NCBI RefSeq assembly: GCF_008974265.1
Contig: NZ_BKZW01000001.1
Span: 496,001-560,000 of the forward strand
Origin: Dictyobacter vulcani
GTDB taxonomy: Bacteria; Chloroflexota; Ktedonobacteria; Ktedonobacterales; Ktedonobacteraceae
Reading direction: 5' to 3'
Length of the DNA: 64,000 bases
Part shown: in pieces, positions 8,736 to 17,726 of the stretch
Numbering within the stretch: position 1 is the stretch's first letter
Layout of the letters: every line of letters starts with the position of its first letter
Notes under the pieces: generated by a model
The model's database searches: none
What the model was told of the DNA's origin: nothing
What the model saw: only the letters and a program-made list of their open reading frames with translations
Translations under genes and position numbers: made by a program

Positions 8736-10284
8736 GTAACTACTCAGAACCCCTTTTCCACAAAGGGAAAAGCTGATAAAATGTGAACATGAGAGAAGAA
8801 GACGTTAGGGAGCTACAAAGCGCATTTCGCGAGTTGAAAATCGCATACAGCGAACTGCAAGAGAAGGTGAAACAGCAAGATCAGCACATCGAGGAACTGC
8901 GAGGGCAGTTGCTCAAAGAGCGTCTGCGCAATCTGGAACTGGAAAAACGGTTGGCCAAAGACAGCCGCAATAGTAGTAAACCTCCTTCCAGCGATGGGTA
9001 CAAGCGCCAGCAAAAACGGCGAGAGAAAAGCCAGAAAAAGAGTGGAGGGCAAAAGGGTCACAGCGGTCATCAATTGGCTCAGGTGGAAACGCCAGATGAG
9101 GTGATTGAGCACCGAGCCAGAGACTGCCAGCACTGTCAGCACCCCTTATCGCAGACAGTAGGGGTGCTGAAGGAACGTCGTCAAGTGCATGAGTTGCCAC
9201 CCCTGCGTTTGCAGGTGAGGGAACATCAGCAGATCGAGCAGATCTGTCCCAGATGTGGTGGGCGATCCTGCGGGAACTTTCCCCCAGGAGTGGATGCAGC
9301 AGCCCAGTATGGTCCCAATGTGCGAGGGTTGGCCGTCTATCTTTCCCAATTCCAGCTCTTGCCTCTCGAAAGGATCACCGAACTCTTTGCTGATCTGCAT
9401 TTAGGCACCGTGAGTGAAGGGAGCATCGTCAATTGGGTGCGTGAGGCAGCCAAGAACTTGTCCTTGACGCAGCAAGCCCTTGAACGACTCGTGCTGCAGA
9501 GCCGACTGGCCCATGTGGACGAGACGGGTGGTCGTATTGAGGGGATCTTGCATTGGTTTCACGTTGTGAGCACACGTGCTCTTACGATCTACCACTGGCA
9601 TCGCAAGCGAGGGCATGAGGCCATGAATGAGATGGGACTGCTGCCTCTTTACACGGGTCGGCTCGTGCACGATCGCTGGAAAAGCTATGATCAGTATCGC
9701 TGTGAGCATAGCCTGTGTGGAGCCCATCTGTTGCGTGATTGCTTGTTTGTTGCAGAAGAAGAAAAACAACCATGGGCGCAAGAGATGTACATTGTCTTGC
9801 TTGAACTAAGTGAGGCGACCAAGCAGGCGCGCGCCTGTGGTCAAAAGACCCTTGATCCAGCGATCCGCACACGCTGGTTGGCTGCGTATTTTGAGGTGAT
9901 TGGGCGTGGCTATCGTGCCTGGGATGAGGCGCACCCGCCACCGGAGCCCACCGCCGCCCGCAAACGGGGTCGTCCCAAACAAGATCCTGGCAAAAATCTC
10001 CTTGATGCCTTCCTCCACCGCGCCGATCAAGTGCTCGCTTTTGTGGATGACTTGACCGTGCCCTTTACCAACAATCTAGCGGAGCGCGACTTACGCATGA
10101 TCAAGGTGCAGCAAAAGATTTCCGGGACCTTTCGCAGCGATGCGGGTGCCACTGCCTTCTGTACCATTCGCAGTTATTTGAGCACCATGCGTAAGCAAGG
10201 GCATTCCATGCTCGACGCCCTTGCTGCTGTCTTTCAAGGTTCCCCGCTTCCCATTGCTTGGGAAGCTGGGTCCTGAGCAGTTAC
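8736..10284 (+). mobile_element. IS66-family insertion sequence (single-ORF type), 1549 bp
   Basis: Ends are GTAACTACTCAGAACCCC on the left and, read inward on the other strand, GTAACTGCTCAGGACCC on the right. An 8-bp target duplication CAATTATT lies at 8728-8735 and 10285-10292, as expected for IS66. Only the large transposase is present, with no TnpA/TnpB, as in the ISBst12-like subgroup. It sits directly upstream of the HD-Hsp90-like promoter. Confidence 0.95.
8783..10276 (+). CDS. IS66-family transposase
   Basis: A 497-residue protein. N-terminal coiled coil (residues 5-60), then the DSRNSSKPPSSDG motif typical of IS66, a zinc-finger region (CQHCQHP, CPRCGGRSCG), the DDE core (LAHVDETGGR; LVHDRWKSYD; C-terminal Glu in NNLAERDLRMIK) and the C-terminal SGTFRSDAGATAFCTIRSYL. 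Start is GTG at 8783 or ATG at 8789. The frame is intact. Confidence 0.95.
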   Translation: MNMREEDVRELQSAFRELKIAYSELQEKVKQQDQHIEELRGQLLKERLRNLELEKRLAKDSRNSSKPPSSDGYKRQQKRREKSQKKSGGQKGHSGHQLAQVETPDEVIEHRARDCQHCQHPLSQTVGVLKERRQVHELPPLRLQVREHQQIEQICPRCGGRSCGNFPPGVDAAAQYGPNVRGLAVYLSQFQLLPLERITELFADLHLGTVSEGSIVNWVREAAKNLSLTQQALERLVLQSRLAHVDETGGRIEGILHWFHVVSTRALTIYHWHRKRGHEAMNEMGLLPLYTGRLVHDRWKSYDQYRCEHSLCGAHLLRDCLFVAEEEKQPWAQEMYIVLLELSEATKQARACGQKTLDPAIRTRWLAAYFEVIGRGYRAWDEAHPPPEPTAARKRGRPKQDPGKNLLDAFLHRADQVLAFVDDLTVPFTNNLAERDLRMIKVQQKISGTFRSDAGATAFCTIRSYLSTMRKQGHSMLDALAAVFQGSPLPIAWEAGS

Positions 10285-10307
10285 CAATTATTGATATCAA
10301 TATTATA

Positions 10308-10325
10308 ATTTTAAACGTTTAAAAT
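10308..10325. promoter_or_regulatory. 18-bp perfect palindrome, operator-like
   Basis: ATTTTAAACGTTTAAAAT is a perfect palindrome in the short gap between the IS66 element and the next IS. Without the IS66 insertion it would lie about 20 bases from the target site, upstream of the HD-Hsp90-like promoter, so it may have been that gene's operator. It could also be a chance AT-rich palindrome. Confidence 0.35.
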
Positions 10326-10447
10326 AGGTTGAACACGAGTTAAACAAACAAGTATCCTTCTTGACGTTTAGACTAAAAAGTTCTACCAGAACTCCATGAG
10401 AAGTTCCGTTCAAAGAAAGACGATGAATCAATGCGTCATCTCTGCCA

Positions 10448-11760
10448 TCAGGATGGTACAATTTGAGGCAACTTTGGCTTTTTGCGAATGATGGGAAAAC
10501 GTGGTGCTTTGCCAACTTTTGCTCCTTTCATCCGGCCTTTCGATTTTCCGCGTGGTTGTGGTGGCCGGGCAGGAGTGCCCAAACGTGCCAACAATTTGTG
10601 CATCCCGCGCCGCACCTGTTGGGGGGTTGGCTTGCGCTGTTTGCTTTCCCATGGTCGCCGTTCTGCTTCAACCACGTCACGAGCCAAGACCAGATGATTG
10701 TGCGCGATCGCCACAATATGGCTCCATCGCTCAAACTGTTCTGGGGTCCGCAAACGTGGTTGTTCCCACAACAAGCATTGCTTGTCAAAACGATAGCCAT
10801 GCTCTTGCCCAAAGCGCAGCACATAGCCCAGTGCAATCTGGGTGACATCAGCTTCTTGATCCCCAATCCACACAAACCAGCTCACGCGTGGATCACGCTC
10901 TTTGTTGGTCGCATGAGGTCGCACCACCCGCAAAACGGTGACGTCCAGGTAGCGTGCCTGCTTGACATGCATGTGTTTCCACCAGGTGACTTCCACCGGA
11001 CGCTCTTTCTCATCGGTACCTTTCCATACTCCATCTGGATCCTGATGCGTTGCTGGATCTTTCGGTTGCAGTTTGTCACCATCTTTGCGTGGACATCCTT
11101 TTTTTCCTGTTGGAGGTGGCGCAGCTCGGTAGAAGCAGCGATTGCTTTTGAGACGACCCAACACCTCAACCTCCAATGCGCTACAACGACACCACAACCA
11201 GTTGGAATCATACCCCGGTCCAATACAACAATGACCTGCTTGGGCAAATAGGGTACCACTTGCCTGAGCTGTTCTTCTGCGACTTCGATGGCGGTGGTCT
11301 GCGACGCCACCCGTTGTTGGTCCAGAATATAGGTCCAACTGCTCACTGGCTCTGCCAAAGCCACGACCGTCGAGAATTGCCACCCAAACGTGACTGGCTT
11401 CTTGCATTCTGGCAGATTATGCATATGTTGTGCCGTACGATCGGCCGACGTTACAGCAGCCGGGCGTGCAATCTTGCTGGCATCAATGCCAATCCAGAGC
11501 CACTTGCCCGCATCGGGTTTGGGCAGATAGCGTGCCAGAATCTCTCGCAGGCGCTTCTCATCGATACGCCCATCTTCAAACGCCTCATACAAACTAGCCC
11601 AGGTGCGTTCAAACAAGGGCGATTGCGAGATCTCTGGAAACGATGTCGCCTGTATTTCTGTCATCAGTCCATCAATTGTATTAAACAATGCATCCTTCGC
11701 TCGTGGAAAACAGTCATAGATGTCGTGACGAAATTGTCGCAATGTGTTACTGTTAGTCAT
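10448..11760 (-). pseudogene. IS4/IS701-like DDE transposase, single frameshift
   Basis: The N-terminal half (starts MTNSNTLRQFRHDIYDCF at 11760) contains WLWIGIDASKIARP with the first catalytic Asp and VIVVLDRG with the second. The continuation GYDSNWLWCRC lies in another frame and runs to 10448 with a basic tail (RGKSKGRMKGAKVGK). The break is near 11213 in a run of four C on the plus strand (GAC CGG GG, one G short). With one base restored the protein has 437 residues, normal for this group. Confidence 0.85.
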
Positions 11761-11807
11761 GCAAGTAAAATTCCTTGTGTTGTAATTATAAGAAGAACTT
11801 TACTTGA

Positions 11808-11842
11808 TCAGGCCGCCCGCCGCAAGGTGGGGGGCCTTTTTG
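11808..11842. terminator. GC-rich hairpin with T-run at IS end
   Basis: AGGCC (11810-11814) pairs with GGCCT (11833-11837) with further C/G pairing inside, followed by TTTTT on the plus strand. It lies just inside the upstream end of the IS4/IS701-like element. Read on the minus strand it also has a hairpin and would shield the transposase from outside transcription, a known IS strategy. Confidence 0.45.
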
Positions 11843-11865
11843 TCTGATTTAGTCTAAACGTCAAC

Positions 11866-11906
11866 AGGAGTGCAGAACGGAGAAACATTTTTTGTTCTGC
11901 ACTCCT
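11866..11906. repeat. 13-bp perfect inverted repeat next to IS end
   Basis: AGGAGTGCAGAAC (11866-11878) and GTTCTGCACTCCT (11894-11906) form a perfect stem with a 15-base loop containing six T. It begins two bases outside the IS terminal repeat. It lacks a T-run after the stem, so its role (terminator remnant, transposon end or operator) is open. Confidence 0.6.
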
Positions 11907-12384
11907 CTAAAAATGCACAAATCCATGCTGTGTGGTGTCGCCAGATATGATGGTCTTTGGCTTGCACATAGCTAAGCGTGAGATCCCTCCAACTGGCAAC
12001 AGCAACATGAGCCATGTTCTCCGCGCGAAATGCCAGTGAATAACAATTGTTCGGCCAAATGGCTCCCTTTTGGCTGATCAACTGGAGATGACCAGGAGAA
12101 CCTCAGAAGTTTTCTGAGGTCATTTGCACATGATGAGAGCAGATTTTGCGGCAATGGGTACATATCATCTCTGCACTATTGGATGACCACACTTCGAAAT
12201 CTGGGCAACAACACATAGCTACTTCTTTGAAGCTCCGAATACGATGAAATCGCAACAGTAGATTATTTTCTGCTATTACGTTACTATTTATCTATGTAGA
12301 GCGATTGTCATGTTTTTAGCATCGGGAGACTATTTACCGCTCTGAAGAAGCCCTGCTATATACATCAACGAAGGGAAGAATTTG
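11907..12384. other. Gap with a possible 37-codon zinc-ribbon gene on the minus strand
   Basis: No confident gene. On the minus strand a short frame from about 12213 to 12103 reads MCCCPDFEVWSSNSAEMICT and then HCRK, with CCC, CxxC and CSHH cysteine and histidine groups, ending at a TGA inside a small hairpin (CCTCAGAA/TTCTGAGG, 12101-12119). Open frames at 11854-12081 (minus) have no recognised family. Confidence 0.25.
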
Positions 12385-12846
12385 ATGGAAGAAAGACAAG
12401 ACGAAGTGCTTTTAGGCAAGGAAGTAAAACGCTGGCCAGTTGAACTAGCTGAAGCGCTCCTTGCCAGCCCACTTTCATGGGGGCCGCCCACATATGCTCT
12501 AGGGATTGGTTACGTTGATGATCCACAACTTGAAGATCAATCTGATGGTTTTATACAACTAGCAATGTGCGTAGATAGTGCGTATGACCGCCATGGTGAA
12601 GCGGGGCAATGGGCCAATCCCATCTTGCGTCAAGTCAAGGCGGAAGCTCCCTACGAGGAACTCTCAACCCAGGACCTGTTAGATGTCGTCTTTCTTTCCT
12701 GGCGCGGGGAACGTTTCTGTGATGGCCTTATCCGCCAGCGTGAGCCGCTGCTACGCGCAATCCTCCAGGAGGTTGTACGACGCATCCGCTCTGATGCCCC
12801 TCCAGTGTTTATCGTGCAGAAATCAGATACAACAGAAAATCGCTGA
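12385..12846 (+). CDS. Hypothetical protein, 153 residues
   Basis: Starts at ATG 12385 after AAGGGAAG with six bases spacing (a TTG three bases earlier is less likely). It is acidic and soluble, without membrane segments. Visible stretches are EVKRWPVELAEALLASPLSW, YVDDPQLEDQSDGFIQLAMC and a helical C-terminal half. No family is recognised. Downstream lie remnants only, so it appears to be a single gene. Confidence 0.55.
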   Translation: MEERQDEVLLGKEVKRWPVELAEALLASPLSWGPPTYALGIGYVDDPQLEDQSDGFIQLAMCVDSAYDRHGEAGQWANPILRQVKAEAPYEELSTQDLLDVVFLSWRGERFCDGLIRQREPLLRAILQEVVRRIRSDAPPVFIVQKSDTTENR

Positions 12847-13064
12847 GAATCACGTGGGACCGGGAGATAAAAAGTGGTATACAGTGAACCATCGTCATAC
12901 TTCCTCCTCATCCTGAGCGCGCCCATGCTGTCGGCGGTATTCCTGGGCGTGGCGCTGGTATGCGGCCACGGCAGCACGGGTTGGTGTACCAGTTACGCCC
13001 CTGCTTGCGCGCCTCTAAGCGACCATAACGGGCAAAACCTCTGGGTCGTACCCAAACTCCCGTG
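12847..13064 (-). pseudogene. Remnant: C-terminal piece of an unidentified basic protein
   Basis: On the minus strand one frame reads ALAREFGYDPEVLPVMVA, then a TAG, then GVTGTPTRAAVAAYQRHAQE and a charged tail ending DEEEV and TGA near 12899. The sequence looks protein-like on both sides of the stop. It continues directly from the short Fic-like gene but in a different frame. Identity unknown. Confidence 0.3.
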
Positions 13065-13379
13065 CTAACGCTGGAAGAGACCAGCAACCAGAGACACGAC
13101 ATTTTCATAGGCGCGAGCGTGGTTCTCCGTCTCTTTATACTCTCTGAGCGAATGACCACCAACGGTCATTCCGTACTCAATCACCATTGCTGTCTCGTTC
13201 AAGGTCAGGGTGTTTCCTCCGATCGCCGTACTATGGTGAGTCAACATGATCTTCAAATCCTCATTGAGCCGGGCAACGGTCCCGGCTGGTAGCGGCCGGT
13301 ATCCATCTACTATGGCCTTTTTCTGTTGGAGGCGAGCCGCCATCCTCGCGTCCATGATCGGTTTCTGCTGCCTACTCAC
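13065..13379 (-). CDS. Short Fic-family N-terminal domain protein (no catalytic motif)
   Basis: A 104-residue protein. Residues about 45-95 match the N-terminal part of Fic/Doc family proteins: LTHHSTAIGGNTLTLNETAM with the inhibitory-helix-like segment, then TVGGHSLREYKETENHARAY. Full Fic proteins continue to an HPFxxGNGR motif; here the frame ends at LVAGLFQR and no Fic motif follows in any frame. It is therefore either a truncated Fic gene or a stand-alone domain. Fic proteins AMPylate targets; this one cannot catalyse that on its own. Confidence 0.6.
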   Translation of the reverse strand: MSRQQKPIMDARMAARLQQKKAIVDGYRPLPAGTVARLNEDLKIMLTHHSTAIGGNTLTLNETAMVIEYGMTVGGHSLREYKETENHARAYENVVSLVAGLFQR

Positions 13380-13443
13380 CTGGTATCATTCCCTTTCCAT
13401 CAGATATGTATGCAAAGGATAAAAAGAAATAGCTCACTCCGTT

Positions 13444-15180
13444 CCCACATTCCGCAGGGTAATTGACAGGAAATCTAAAATTCGATAAGGTAGTCTCAGC
13501 ACAAAAAGGAGCAGAAAAAGAGCATGCAACGAGCTGAGGATTACCAGAACGAACGGTTGGATCATTTGGGTATTGTCGCGGGAGTCTGTCAGGAAATAGG
13601 CTTGGCCGCGTGGTTGGATGCCTTGGAACCGAAACAGCAACGTGTGGTGAGTTATGGAACTGCAACCGTCGCCATGATTCTCAACGGCTTGGGTTTTGCC
13701 AATCGCCAACTCTATCTGGTCCCACAATTCTTCGAGAACAAGCCGGTTGCCCACCTGCTGGGAGCAGGTATCAGCGCTGATATGCTCAACGACGATTGCC
13801 TGGGACGTACCCTGGATTGGCTCTACGCGCAAGATGTGACCACCGTGTTCGCTGGCATCGCCCATCAGGCCCGCCAACGCTTTGGGGTGAAAGCACGGCA
13901 TCTTCATGTGGATACCACTTCCTTTTCGGTCAATGGAGCCTACGAAACCAACCAGGAAAACGAGCACGTGATTGCCATTACCCATGGCTACTCGCGGGAT
14001 CATCGCGAAGATCTCAAACAGTGGATGTTGGCACTGGCGACCACGCATCAGGGAGATATTCCGCTCTTTTTGCAGCCTCTTTCGGGGAACAGCAGCGATA
14101 AAGAGAGCCTGGTTAAGGTTATTGCGGATCTGCATGCTCAATTGCGGCAGCAAGAGCCCGAAGAAAAAACCATCTACGTCTCCGATAGTGGTCTCTACAG
14201 TACGGCAAATGTGCGCCAGCTCAATCAAGCTGGGGTGAGGTGGGTCAGTCGTGTTCCTGAAACCAGCAAAGAAGCCAAAGCTGCCGTGATCCAAGCCGAG
14301 GATGCGTGGCAGCCCAGCGCTGATGGGACACGCAGCATGATTGTGCAGCAGATGGATCTGCCGCAAGGACCGGAGCGTTGGATCGTGGTTCGCAGTGTCG
14401 ATGGGGTCAAGCGCGCGTTGCAGACGGCTCGCAAGCAAGCTGACAAGCAGGTAGACGCGTGGGCAAAGAAGTTGTGGCATGTGAGCACCAAGTCGTTTGC
14501 CTGTCGAGAGGATGCGCAACAGGCCTGGGAGCAGAGCTTGAAAGGCCTGCCGGAGTGGCTGGAAGTCTCGGTGGAACTCAAGAGCCAGGCGGTCTTTGAA
14601 GGACGAGGCCGTCCTGCTCGGGATGCGGAGCCAAGCGGGCTGCGCTGGAGTGTCACATCGCAGGTCATCCTCAACGAAACGAAGCTGCTGGCCTACGCTC
14701 AGCGCAAAGCCTGTTTTGTCATCGCCACCAATGTCGTGGATGAAGCGGACACCTCCAATGAGGAGGTGATCAGCCTGTATCTGGAGCAGGGCAGCGTAGA
14801 ACGGGGCTTCCGTTTCTTGAAAGATCCCTTGTTTCTGGCCTCCTCGGTCTTTGTAAAAAAACCAGAACGCATTGTGGCATTGAGCTTGATCATGGTGCTC
14901 GCGTTGTTGGTGTACCGTCTGGCTGAACATCGCTTGCGTGAGCAATTGCTGGCAAGCGGGCAAACGATCCCCAATCAAGTCAACAAGCCTACGGCTCGAC
15001 CAACGATGCGCTGGGTGTTCCAATGCTTTGAAGGCATTGAATTGTTGCAGATCCGCACAGGAACCAGAACGGAGTCGGTTGTCCTCCGCTTGCAGCCACT
15101 GCATCAAAAGATCCTTTCGTTACTGGGACCAGCCTATCAACAATTCTATTTTTTTTCAGATTGAAACTGCGGAATGTGGG
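13444..15180 (+). mobile_element. IS1634-family (IS4 superfamily) insertion sequence, 1737 bp
   Basis: Terminal inverted repeats CCCACATTCCGCAG at both ends and a 6-bp target duplication TCCGTT at 13438-13443 and 15181-15186. One intact transposase gene. The target belongs to a repeated motif (see 15181-15260). Confidence 0.95.
13524..15164 (+). CDS. IS1634-family transposase
   Basis: A 546-residue protein. The N-terminal DUF4277-like region (LDHLGIVAGVCQEIGLAAWL) is followed by the DDE core: HLHVDTTSFSVNGAYE with the first Asp, IYVSDSGLYSTANVRQL with the second, and the C-terminal LYLEQGSVERGFRFLKDPLF with the Glu of the YREK-like motif. Intact and of normal length. Confidence 0.95.
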   Translation: MQRAEDYQNERLDHLGIVAGVCQEIGLAAWLDALEPKQQRVVSYGTATVAMILNGLGFANRQLYLVPQFFENKPVAHLLGAGISADMLNDDCLGRTLDWLYAQDVTTVFAGIAHQARQRFGVKARHLHVDTTSFSVNGAYETNQENEHVIAITHGYSRDHREDLKQWMLALATTHQGDIPLFLQPLSGNSSDKESLVKVIADLHAQLRQQEPEEKTIYVSDSGLYSTANVRQLNQAGVRWVSRVPETSKEAKAAVIQAEDAWQPSADGTRSMIVQQMDLPQGPERWIVVRSVDGVKRALQTARKQADKQVDAWAKKLWHVSTKSFACREDAQQAWEQSLKGLPEWLEVSVELKSQAVFEGRGRPARDAEPSGLRWSVTSQVILNETKLLAYAQRKACFVIATNVVDEADTSNEEVISLYLEQGSVERGFRFLKDPLFLASSVFVKKPERIVALSLIMVLALLVYRLAEHRLREQLLASGQTIPNQVNKPTARPTMRWVFQCFEGIELLQIRTGTRTESVVLRLQPLHQKILSLLGPAYQQFYFFSD

Positions 15181-15260
15181 TCCGTTGTATATTTTGTGTT
15201 TATTATACAGCACCTTTTATACAACGGATAGCTGAAAATAGTACACTCCGTTGTATAGTG
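15181..15260. repeat. Cluster of TCCGTTGTATA motifs (two direct, one inverted)
   Basis: TCCGTTGTATA occurs at 15181, again at about 15247 (in CACTCCGTTGTATAGTG), and inverted as TATACAACGGA at about 15219-15229. Without the IS, the first copy would read CACTCCGTTGTATA as the last one does. Such spacing suggests an operator or recombination site; the IS1634 element has inserted inside the first copy. Confidence 0.5.
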
Positions 15261-15674
15261 CCCGAGGAGACCAGCTGGCACGTATGGACGGCGGATTGCA
15301 GGCGATGATGAGCGCAGAGAGTGCCGTCTCAGTCCCTTTCCCACGGGCATGCAGGAAGCGGAGCAATAGTTATCGAATAAGACATCTTACCTGGATCATC
15401 AAACAGACTGACTTCTCCACAGAGCGTGTAGAACCACCTTACGTCTTCTGGTACAACCTGATCTGGCTCTACAACTGGAAATACTACAGGCTCATACACC
15501 TGACAGTGCGAAGCTGCACGAATACTATGAGCGAGATGAATCTATTTCTATCAAAACCTCTTATTTCACACTGACTGACACCTACTATTATTTACATGCA
15601 TATATATTTACCCCTATAATACGATAGCCACCGTGCACGTGGCTATTTCATTGAAAAAATGGAGAAGGATCACC
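15187..15674. other. Gap with repeats but no confident gene
   Basis: Apart from the TCCGTTGTATA cluster at the start, no gene is convincing. One frame around 15270-15370 (GRRIAGDDERREC and on to a TAG) could be the end of a lost gene. The last bases (AGAAGGAT) are the ribosome-binding site of the next gene. Confidence 0.3.
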
Positions 15675-16633
15675 ATGACGTGTTTTTTCTGTGGCACCCG
15701 GCTCCCCGATGACAGCACTGTCTGTTCCCAATGCCAGAAAACTCAACCTGAGCAACATGCTACTATCCAGGGTACACCATCGTCACCAAAACCGTTGACG
15801 TCAACCTTCGAGTACCACGCGCCACCACATCCAGTGCCGTACTCCTCACTGCCTGCCCCATTCAAGAAGAAAAAGCTGTACACCATCCTCTTTGCCGGGG
15901 AGGTGCTGCAGTACTCCTGTTGGCACTCATAGTCTTCTGGCTCTATACAGTAGAGACCGCGATTCACCACGGCAGCACACGACCCTCGCTTACGAGCGGG
16001 GCTCCGATGACGTTGAACCCGTACACACAGCAGCAGGAATTGCTGGTGATACGTGATCCCATGCACGATAACACTCTCGGTGATGCCCATGGCTATCATT
16101 GGATGGACGATGTCCATGATGGAAACCCTGGATCAGCTGCGACAAAGGGGTGCTATTTTGCCGATCACATGTATCACGTCTCGACCAGTGATCAATCGTC
16201 CTCGCATACAGAGGTATACTGCCTCAACGGCGGGACGCGCTTCAGCGATTTCACCTATCAGGTAAAAGTGAGCGTGCAACAGGGTCATCTGGGCGGCATC
16301 ATCTTCCGGCAAAGTCCCCATGCACACTTTTACGCCTTTCTCGTGTCCGACACGGGAGACTTCATATTATTTTCGAGCGCGAACAGTGACGCAACAGTGC
16401 TTGCCAGAAGCGTCTCATCTAGCATCAATCAGCGGCTGGGAGCGGCCAATCTGCTCGCGGTCGTCGCACATGGGAGTAAGCTAGATCTCTTTATTAATCA
16501 GCACCACGTTGCCAGCGTGACCGACGCAGCCTATAGCACTGGTCTTATCGGGACGATCGCTCTTTCCGATGATGTATCACAACGTACCGATATTGCCTTT
16601 GCTGACGCTAGTATCTGGATTCCCTCCCGGTAA
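15675..16633 (+). pseudogene. Zinc-ribbon, single-membrane-span protein with LamG/DUF1080-like outer domain, single frameshift
   Basis: After restoring one base the gene encodes 319 residues: a zinc ribbon (CFFCGTRLPDDSTVCSQCQ, residues 3-21), a Pro/Ser-rich linker, one membrane span (GAAVLLLALIVFWLYTV) and an extracellular beta-rich domain (FSDFTYQVKVSVQQGHLGGI, FRQSPHAHFYAFLVS, LGAANLLAVVAHGSKLDLFI) of the concanavalin-like DUF1080 type. The break is at 15896-15899, where GCC GGG GAG is one G short of GCC GGG GGA GGT. Start ATG at 15675 after AGAAGGAT. This zinc-ribbon/span/beta-sandwich layout is common in this bacterial group; its ligand is unknown. Confidence 0.75.
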
Positions 16634-16810
16634 CCCATCAACTTTATCTCTTCCTGACAGAGGATTGGCACAACAGTACATTGCTGCATCTCGATGTGAA
16701 GAAGAGGAAAGAAAAATACTATGCACGCCAACGATATTCAAGGATGTATGATAAACTATCATCATGGATAAAGCTGATCATATGCGCAGTATTGTTGTAC
16801 CTGAGTGAGT

Positions 16811-17111
16811 TCGGCTGCGGGCCGAGCAATCAAGCTCCCAGTCAAGACAGTGGCTTAAAGACCTTCCTGGTCTGATTGCCGAACTTGAGCACGACAATGA
16901 GGATTTGCTTGCAGCAGTTGGTCCACTGACTTTAGCCCACGAATATTGCGAGCTACTTGCCAGTGAATCTGCCTCGATGAAGCCGCTATTTGGGAATGGG
17001 GCTTTATCGAGCGCGTATCAACTGGTTTATATATTTGCGCCTACGGCTCAAGCGAGTATGGCCAGCCATTTTTCAAAACAGCACAACGCTTGCTGGATAG
17101 TGCTACATAAG
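16811..17111 (+). pseudogene. Decayed hypothetical gene
   Basis: One frame reads WLKDLPGLIAELEHDNEDLL and EYCELLASESAS, then protein-like sequence continues in another frame as IWEWGFIERVSTGLYICAYG and KTAQRLLDSAT with a stop at about 17111. There is no clean start. The pieces look coding but no family is recognised. Confidence 0.3.
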
Positions 17112-17157
17112 CAGACAGCTTACATAGTACTATCCCCAATACGCGTCTGAGGAATTA

Positions 17158-17670
17158 CTATTCTGCAACAATATGTCCAGTGCATAGCGAGAGCTGAAAT
17201 GGCTGCCATCCACCCGGTGGATCCCACTCGCCTTCACCATAGATGATGTTGTCGGCAACACGAATGATGACGACTCCATCAATCCCCAGCTGTTCCGTGG
17301 TCCATTGCAATCGAGCCTGCGCATCAAAGCACAGCAGATCCGAGGCCGATGCGACAAGAAGCGCCTCTTGAAGTGGATAGAGATGCCCAAAATATCCACA
17401 CAAGGGATGTGAATGGTGCTGTCGTGTCTCCAGAGAGACAAAATGGACCATATCGGCAAAACCGATTATCAACCATTTGTGCCAGATCTGTATATCAGCA
17501 AATGCTCCCAGTTCCCCATACACATCGATCCTCATCACGGGATCTCCGTTCTCCTCCACCAGGCAATATTGTGATGGAGTTCCAAGCCCGCGTGGAACAT
17601 CCCCTAGAGGCACCGCATCTAGCATCAAGGCAGCATCTTCAAGAGTTTGCACAAAGCGACAAGTATACAT
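17158..17670 (-). CDS. Hypothetical protein, 170 residues
   Basis: A soluble, beta-rich sequence (YCLVEENGDPVMRIDVYGEL, WHKWLIIGFADMVHFVSLE, LLCFDAQARLQWTTEQL) reminiscent of small beta-propeller-like immunity or sensor proteins, but no signature is recognised. Start ATG at 17670; an AGAAAGG lies rather far upstream. It runs in the same direction as the DUF4291 gene, 57 bases after it, so the two could be co-transcribed. Confidence 0.6.
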   Translation of the reverse strand: MYTCRFVQTLEDAALMLDAVPLGDVPRGLGTPSQYCLVEENGDPVMRIDVYGELGAFADIQIWHKWLIIGFADMVHFVSLETRQHHSHPLCGYFGHLYPLQEALLVASASDLLCFDAQARLQWTTEQLGIDGVVIIRVADNIIYGEGEWDPPGGWQPFQLSLCTGHIVAE

Positions 17671-17726
17671 CTATCAACAGCAACCTTTCTATAACCTTGA
17701 TCATATCAATATCACAATACATGCTA

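Larger units (their letters stand above)
10361..11864 (-). mobile_element. IS4/IS701-like insertion sequence, about 1504 bp
   Basis: Terminal inverted repeats TTGACGTTTAGACTAAA occur at 10361-10377 and, inverted, at 11848-11864. They enclose one frameshifted transposase gene on the minus strand. No matching target duplication is visible (CTTC on the left, CAGG on the right), so one flank may have been rearranged. It lies 76 bases from the IS66 element. Confidence 0.8.

Noticed and set aside
10463-11847. Long plus-strand frames over the IS4/IS701-like element
   Set aside because: They are antisense shadows of the transposase and lack recognisable domains.
13434-15107. 557-codon minus-strand open frame inside the IS1634 element
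   Set aside because: It is the exact antisense of the transposase, has no family features, and its length reflects the transposase codon bias.
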